Below, in pieces: positions 58,621-64,000 of a stretch of 64,000 bases of DNA (positions are counted from its first letter, which is position 1; each line of letters opens with the position of its first letter). Under the pieces are notes generated by a model, which was not told where the DNA came from, made no database searches, and saw only the letters and a program-made list of their open reading frames with translations. A program made the position numbers and the translations under genes. The stretch is from positions 124,001 to 188,000 of the forward strand of contig CAXKVR010000190.1 of NCBI GenBank assembly GCA_964058845.1. Reading direction: 5' to 3'. The DNA is from Carex sylvatica (lineage: Eukaryota > Streptophyta > Magnoliopsida > Poales > Cyperaceae).

Positions 58621-59936
58621 CCAACCAAACAAAGCTCAATCATAAATGGATAGAGTTTTGTAATGCAAAGTAATGTGTAAGTTAAGGATAGGAAGTTGGG
58701 TCAATCTATTAGCTAATACGTTAACTAATATACTATCTTCCTGATCCCTTGATATATTTAATGCAATCATTAATCTTAATAAATCTTTAAATTCTAAAAG
58801 TACTCATTTTAATGCATCGATCATATTATCTTTAGCTTGAACAGAGAATCATATAAATTGAACACACCATTGCCATAGAAAAATAAACACTTTAAGGCAT
58901 TAGTACTAAAGAAATAAAAAGGGGAAGAAACATTATCTTGATGGAGAGTAGAGACACATCTTACAAGTAAAATAATCTCCCATTTCCCTATTTAAATAAT
59001 TTATATATATTTCACATTGCAATTTGGAAAACTTCGTATTTAACACGTATAGATATAATAAACAATGTACAAGTTGGCGTGACTTAATATTTATTTTATA
59101 TTGCTTGAAGCAATCTCGTTCACAGCTTCACATAGAGGGGTCAGATTGTCAATGATCATCCTTATCTCTTATGCACCTCTGGCAAAATTGTTACAGTACC
59201 ACTGCAAATATTTCTGAATAAATTACTTTTCAAATCGGATAATATAACTAAATACTTAAACTGCGCGCGCTTTATTTTCTAAGAAGGCCTCTACAATCTA
59301 CATATTATTAGTCTAAATTAAATGCAAAAAAACATATAGTCGAGCAATAAAATAATTTACCTTTTAGCCATATAATTTTGTATCTAATTTAATAATTCAT
59401 TACCACTATCAACATAAATAATTGTCAAATTATCATTTACCATCTTCCAAATAATATTCTCTGTTTTGGGGAAATAAATATCAATAGTGAGATGGCACAG
59501 TATCCTCACTATTAAGCAAGGAATTTCATTATAACAAATAGATACATTGACCCTGACTGATTTATACTATATCTGACGAATAACGTTTGCACAATGTTTA
59601 TTTTTATTTTGAGATAATTTGGAGGGCTACTTGCTTAAAATGCCATTTCTCATAAAGGCTATAAGTATGGCAAATGATTGGAACCATCCCAAGTCCAACT
59701 ACCCAAAAGAGGAACATTGGTTTTAGGTCCAATGATAAATTTATTAACATTTATTTGAGGGATGGATATATCTCTATTTATGTGGCTCACATTGCAATGT
59801 GGGAAAAATATAACATCACATTCCACTAAATTTTTTTGGATAAATCAAATGTTCTGCTTCCCCATATTTCATTCAGTACACAGAGCAGATTTTGGTGAGA
59901 GCGGTTGTACCAGAACTATGTAATAACTGCCTGTAC
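58621..59936. other. Intergenic, no gene seen
   Basis: AT-rich DNA up to the left copy of the segmental duplication. Confidence 0.5.
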
Positions 59937-60054
59937 TGGTCAATTTGAATTTTGCTTTATGTATATATATTTATATATTAATATTGCTTGCTAGATTTAT
60001 GGATGAGCATATATTTTACTTGGACCATAATTTGTTTACTATAGTTTTATAAAT

Positions 60055-60446
60055 GAGTTTGACTGTATAACATCAGTGTCAATTCATTCTATATAACACC
60101 AACTCTAAAATCTATCAAATCGATTTCGAACGACTAATTCAAACCGTTCAAACCAATTTACATTATGTGTGATGCGTTTACATACAAATTTTTTATATTT
60201 TCGAGTTATTTTAGTATCAAATTAAGCGGTAAAAATATTGAAGAATTAATGTATTAAAATTAACTTAAAAACTCACATATTTGACCGCTTGACCTAATAC
60301 TAAATAAATTCGAAAAGTTATAAATTTTGCATGTAAACGCACAACTAATGGAGTAGATCGGTTTGACCGTTTGAGATTGATTTAATAGATTTTAGAATTG
60401 ATGTTATATAAGTTGAAATGACACTGATGTTATACTAGCCAAACTC
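60055..60446. mobile_element. Palindromic MITE with GAGTTTGGCT-type ends
   Basis: The ends GAGTTTGACTGTATAACATC and, in reverse complement, GAGTTTGGCTAGTATAACAT start arms of about 180 bp. Flanking 9-mers are TTTATAAAT (60046-60054) and TCTGTAAAT (60447-60455). The empty site in the other duplicate reads TCTATAAAT (62231-62239), from which each flank differs at one base. Each arm carries CAAACCGTTCAAACC or a near copy. Confidence 0.9.
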
Positions 60447-60896
60447 TCTGTAAATTTGGGAAATTGTTATATTGGAATAAAAGACATGGACATACTTAAA
60501 TTGATTAGAGAAGTCATGGGTATCAAAATTTCTTGACATGTATTTAGGAAAATAAAACTAATTTAGGCAGGAATGAGAAACTTAAGACTTATAATATTAA
60601 GAAAAAAAATATCACTTTATTAAAGCAAGATTAGCCATTAATAAATACTATGTTAGAATAAGAATAATTGAGCCAATTTGACGATTCTTCATTTTATTTG
60701 AAAACAATGTCTATCCTTTTCAAGGAATAACTTGTACAAGAATCTATTAATAACATGATTTGCAATATCAGTATGTATATGGAGAATCAGAGTTTTGCAT
60801 TAAAAAGATGGCGACACGAGAGAATGAAGAGAAATATGGATATTTTTTGGGGATTTGATTTCTCTCTATTACTTTCTAAATATGTGAGTATTTTTT

Positions 60897-61225
60897 CCAA
60901 CAGCTTAGCATGAATTGAAGAAGATAAGATAGCAATTTTCAAGAGGCCATTAGAGCCACCGCCAGGAATGCAAATATTTTCCGATATTTGATTGCTCTCC
61001 GTTACTTCCTAAATACTCGGGAGTATTTTTTGCAACAACTTAGCATGAACCGGAGAGGATAGGATAGCAATTTCCAAGAGGTTGTTAGAGCCACCGTCAG
61101 AATTGCGGATATTTTTCGGAATTTGATTGCTCTCCATTACTTCCTAAATACTTGAAAGTAATTTTTGCAATCAGAGAGGATAAGATTACAATTTCCAATA
61201 AACCGTTAGAGCTACCATCAGTTTC
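60897..61225. repeat. 135-bp tandem repeat, left array
   Basis: Units start at 60897, 61032 and 61167 (the last truncated). Each contains TTAGCATGAA, GAGGATAAGATAGCAATTT, GTTAGAGCCACC and GATTGCTCTCCATTACTTCC or close variants. Confidence 0.9.
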
Positions 61226-61381
61226 ACCGCAACACATAAAGCCACCCATCCAATAACATTATACTTTCTTTACTTTACAACCCCCAATATAATACGGTGA
61301 CGTAAATCACAACCGCTGATGGTCTATATCATTTTCATATCTAATGTTTGTATCGGAAAATTTCATATTAATTAGTCTGAA

Positions 61382-62148
61382 AAAATTATCAGATTTTTCA
61401 CAAGGAATTAATTACTCGAATTTTATGCCGATATATTAATTATTGCTTCCAAAATATTTGGTCGTACTTCGCATAATCCGATGAAAAAAAAACTTTTTAA
61501 TATTGCTTCCAAAAAATTTCATACTAGCTTATATATACTTTTTAATATTGCCTGAATGAAAAAAAAAAAACTTGTGTTTATTTTATTAAATATTCTCTAC
61601 AGAAGAAAAAACAACCTAATTTCATTCAAATAGTGTAACGTGCAAAAATAGGAAAAATAATTATCTAATATGTACTTGTGACTTTTCTCTTAGTTATATT
61701 GAACTAGGATGACACTGACAATAGTACAGAACACATTCATTTAGAAAGTTATTATTTTTGTACCGATTTTAATTTTACATGATGTTATTAATGACCATAA
61801 ATACTTCTCAAACCAATTACATCTTATTTACATAAATTTCTCACTTATATCTCCAAGTTTACATAGAACTTTTAAAAGATAGCACCTTGTATATGTAATC
61901 TGAAGTACATCTGTTCAAAATATGTTTATTGCGATTTGCGAATGTATACTTTGAAATATACACGAACAATTATTTGCAAGAGACTATGGATATATTAAAC
62001 TTACCAATATTATTTAATGATGCAATATTTTTCTTTCAATACATCAATAGGATATTAAAAAAAAAATTATCTGTCTCTGGCACCTTTATTATACTGTTTA
62101 TATTTTCTCAAGAACGTAACAAGTATTTTGATGTTGCTTTCAAATAGA
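61382..62148. other. Spacer between the two duplicate copies
   Basis: AT-rich, no gene. ATTGCTTCCAAAA occurs twice near 61440 and 61502. The 72-codon frame at 61929-62147 shows no domain. Confidence 0.5.
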
Positions 62149-62585
62149 CTAGTCAATATGAATTTTGCTTTATGTACATATTTATATATTGCTTGCTAGA
62201 TTTATGGATGAGCATATATTTTACTATAGTTCTATAAATTTTGGAAATTGTTGTATTGGAATAAAAGACATGGACAGACTTAAATTGATAAGAGAAGTCG
62301 TGGGTATCAAAATTTCTTGACATGTATTCAGGAAAATAAAACTAATTTAGGCAGAAATGAGAAACTTAAGACATAATATTAAGAAAAAAATATCACTTTA
62401 TTAAAAGCAAGATTAGCCATTAATAAATACTATGTTAGAATAAGAATAATTGAGCCAATTTGACGATTCTTCATTTTATTTGAAAACAATGTCTATCCTT
62501 TTCAAGAAATAACTTGTACAAGAATCTATTAATAACATGATTTGCAATATCAATATGTATATGGGGAATCAGAGTTTTACATTAA

Positions 62586-63075
62586 CACCATGTTTGGATG
62601 GAGAGTAGAGGAAGGAATGGAAGGTAAAGAATAGAAGGGAATAAAATGGAATAGAAATGAAGGTTAACATATTTAATCTTTTCGTGTTTCGATGATTAAT
62701 GAGAGAGAATAAATTTAATTTTCTTTTCCGTCTTATTTCTTGTTTGGTTGATTAAAATTTAGAAGGTTAATGAGATATTCAGTGACTATTGTAGGTTTGA
62801 GGAAAAAATATTTTATGAGAATTATATATGTAAGATATAGGATTTGACATATGTGTCATTTTTTCTAAAAATATTTGTAACAATTTTTTTTCCATTCGTT
62901 ACATCCCAATTTGAGAGAGAAACCAATTCTATTAATTATAATGATACAAAGTTAAACCTCTCACCTCCTGTACCCTTCACCTCCGACATTATTTTATCAA
63001 CCAAACACGATTCAACGGAAAGTTTTTGTTCCTTTTCATTCCCTCCCTTCCTCTACTCTCCATCCAAACAAGGTG
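62586..63075. mobile_element. Tourist-like MITE with TAA target duplication
   Basis: The ends CACCATGTTTGGATGGAGAG and, in reverse complement, CACCTTGTTTGGATGGAGAG match at 19 of 20. TAA flanks both sides (62583-62585 and 63076-63078), the PIF/Harbinger signature. The left duplicate has the unfilled site with one TAA at 60801-60803. Interior purine-rich arms pair with pyrimidine-rich ones. No transposase. Confidence 0.93.
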
Positions 63076-63227
63076 TAAAAAGATGGCGACACGAGAGAAT
63101 GGAAAGTATATGGAGAATTAGAGTTTTGCATTAAAAAGATAGCGACGTGAGAGAATGGAGAGAAATATGTATATGTTTCGGGGATTTGGTTTCCCTCTAT
63201 TACTTTCTAAATAGGCGAGTATTTTTT

Positions 63228-63845
63228 GCAACAGCTTAACATGAATTGAAGAAGATGAGATAGCAATTTTCAAGAGGCTGTTAGAGCCACCGTCAGGATT
63301 GCAGATATTTTCTGGAATTTGATTGCTCTCCATTACTTCCTAAATAATCGGGAGTATTTTTTGCAACAACTTAGCATGAACCAGCCAGAGAGGATAAGGT
63401 TGCAATTTCCAAGAGGCCGTTAGAGCCACCTTCAAGATTGCGGATATTTTTTGGGATTTGATTGCTCTCCATTACTTCCTAAATGCTCAGGAGTATTTTT
63501 TGCAACAACTTAGCATGAACCGAAGAGGATAAGATAGCAATTTCCAAGAGGCCGTTAGAGCCACCATCAGGAGTGCGGATATTTTCCAGGATTTGATTGC
63601 TCTCCATTACTTCCTAAATACCTGGAAATATTTTTTGCAACAACTTAACATGAACTGGAGAGGATAAGATGGCAATTTCCAGGAGGCCGTTAGAGCCACT
63701 GTCATGATTGTGGATATTTTTCGGTATTTGATTGCTCTCCATTACTTCCTAAATATTTGGGAGTATTTTTTGCAACAACTCAGCATGAACCGGAGAGGAT
63801 AAGATTACAATTTTCAAAAAATCGTTAAAGCTACCGTCAGCTTCA
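63228..63845. repeat. 135-bp tandem repeat, right array
   Basis: Units start at 63228, 63363, 63502, 63637 and 63772 (the last partial): lengths 135, 139, 135 and 135. They match the left array, so the copy number has changed since the duplication. Confidence 0.92.
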
Positions 63846-64000
63846 CCGCAACACATAAAGCCATCCATCCAATAACATTATACTTTCTTTATCTTACCAC
63901 CTCCAAGCATAATATTGTGACGTAAATCACAACCGCTGATAGTCTTGATCATTTTCATATCTAATGTTTCGTACCGACAAATTTCATATTAGTCAAAATT

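Larger units (their letters stand above)
59937..61381 (+). repeat. Segmental duplication, left copy
   Basis: Aligns with 62149-64000 over its whole length, for example TGAATTTTGCTTTATGTA, ACATGGACATACTTAAATTG, GATTAGCCATTAATAAATAC and ACCGCAACACATAAAGCCA. It carries a MITE (60055-60446) absent from the right copy and lacks the MITE found there at 62586-63075. It holds two full plus one partial unit of the 135-bp tandem repeat. Confidence 0.9.
62149..64000 (+). repeat. Segmental duplication, right copy (runs off the window)
   Basis: Partner of 59937-61381. It differs by the MITE at 62586-63075, by a local tandem duplication around GTATATGGAGAATTAGAG (63106 on), by more units of the 135-bp repeat, and by loss of a roughly 20-bp segment near 62224 between TTACT repeats. 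Confidence 0.9.

Noticed and set aside
63228..63845. Regular repeats that could suggest a CRISPR array
   Set aside because: Units are 135 bp with no short repeat/unique spacer alternation; this is a eukaryotic tandem repeat with no cas-like genes.
1..64000. A clustered pathway or defence-like gene system
   Set aside because: Only three intact genes are present, tens of kilobases apart and functionally unrelated; the organised structure in this window is transposon biology.

Overview
This is nuclear DNA of a flowering plant. The evidence is AT-rich intergenic sequence, genes with GT-AG introns, a CYC/TB1-type TCP transcription factor, a plant-type chloroplast EamA transporter, a plant RING membrane protein, Ty1/copia elements with a tRNA-Met primer site, and many short plant-style MITEs. 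I cannot name the species. No sequence looks prokaryotic, organellar or viral.

Three genes look intact. (1) 2376-3395 (+) is a single-exon class II TCP factor of the CYC/TB1 clade, with a TCP domain, an ECE-like spot and an R domain. (2) 24118-29253 (-) is a 14-exon gene whose splice sites and phases all close to give 463 aa: a multi-pass membrane protein of the TMEM185-like ('transmembrane Fragile-X-F-associated') family ending in a C3HC4 RING. (3) 48108-52939 (+) is a seven-exon gene for a 436-aa DMT/EamA transporter, probably plastid-targeted. These genes are unrelated neighbours with no sign of a shared pathway. A fourth coding remnant at 16122-17573 (-) has exon-like blocks with good splice sites. 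It is cut off by transposons on both sides and I do not recognise its product.

Most of the rest is transposon-derived. A copia element (37993-42741, -) has 348-bp LTRs, a primer site and a polypurine tract, but has lost the core of gag and carries stops and frameshifts. Two older copia remnants lie at 11230-14135 (permuted gag) and 18481-19560 (RT to RNase H). hAT-type elements with 8-bp target duplications lie at 4060-5019, 9071-9957, 12224-13988, 36141-36511 and 43533-44024, with likely ones at 34752-35306 and 43392-44417. Palindromic MITEs with 9-bp duplications, as Mutator-like elements make, lie at 12601, 21090, 29551, 30317, 34045, 37278, 43093 and 60055. Two 425-bp relatives sit head to head at 15055-15942. 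Several are nested.

The right end (59937-64000) is a diverged segmental duplication. Each copy lacks an insertion that the other carries, so the window holds its own empty sites for two MITEs. The duplication also carries a 135-bp tandem repeat with different copy numbers. The main points of interest are the double palindrome at 15 kb with arms homogenised within each element, the group of 9-bp-TSD palindromic MITEs sharing an ACCGTT core, the unidentified gene remnant, and the copia insertion inside a MITE terminus. I saw no CRISPR array, operon, riboswitch, rRNA or convincing tRNA gene.
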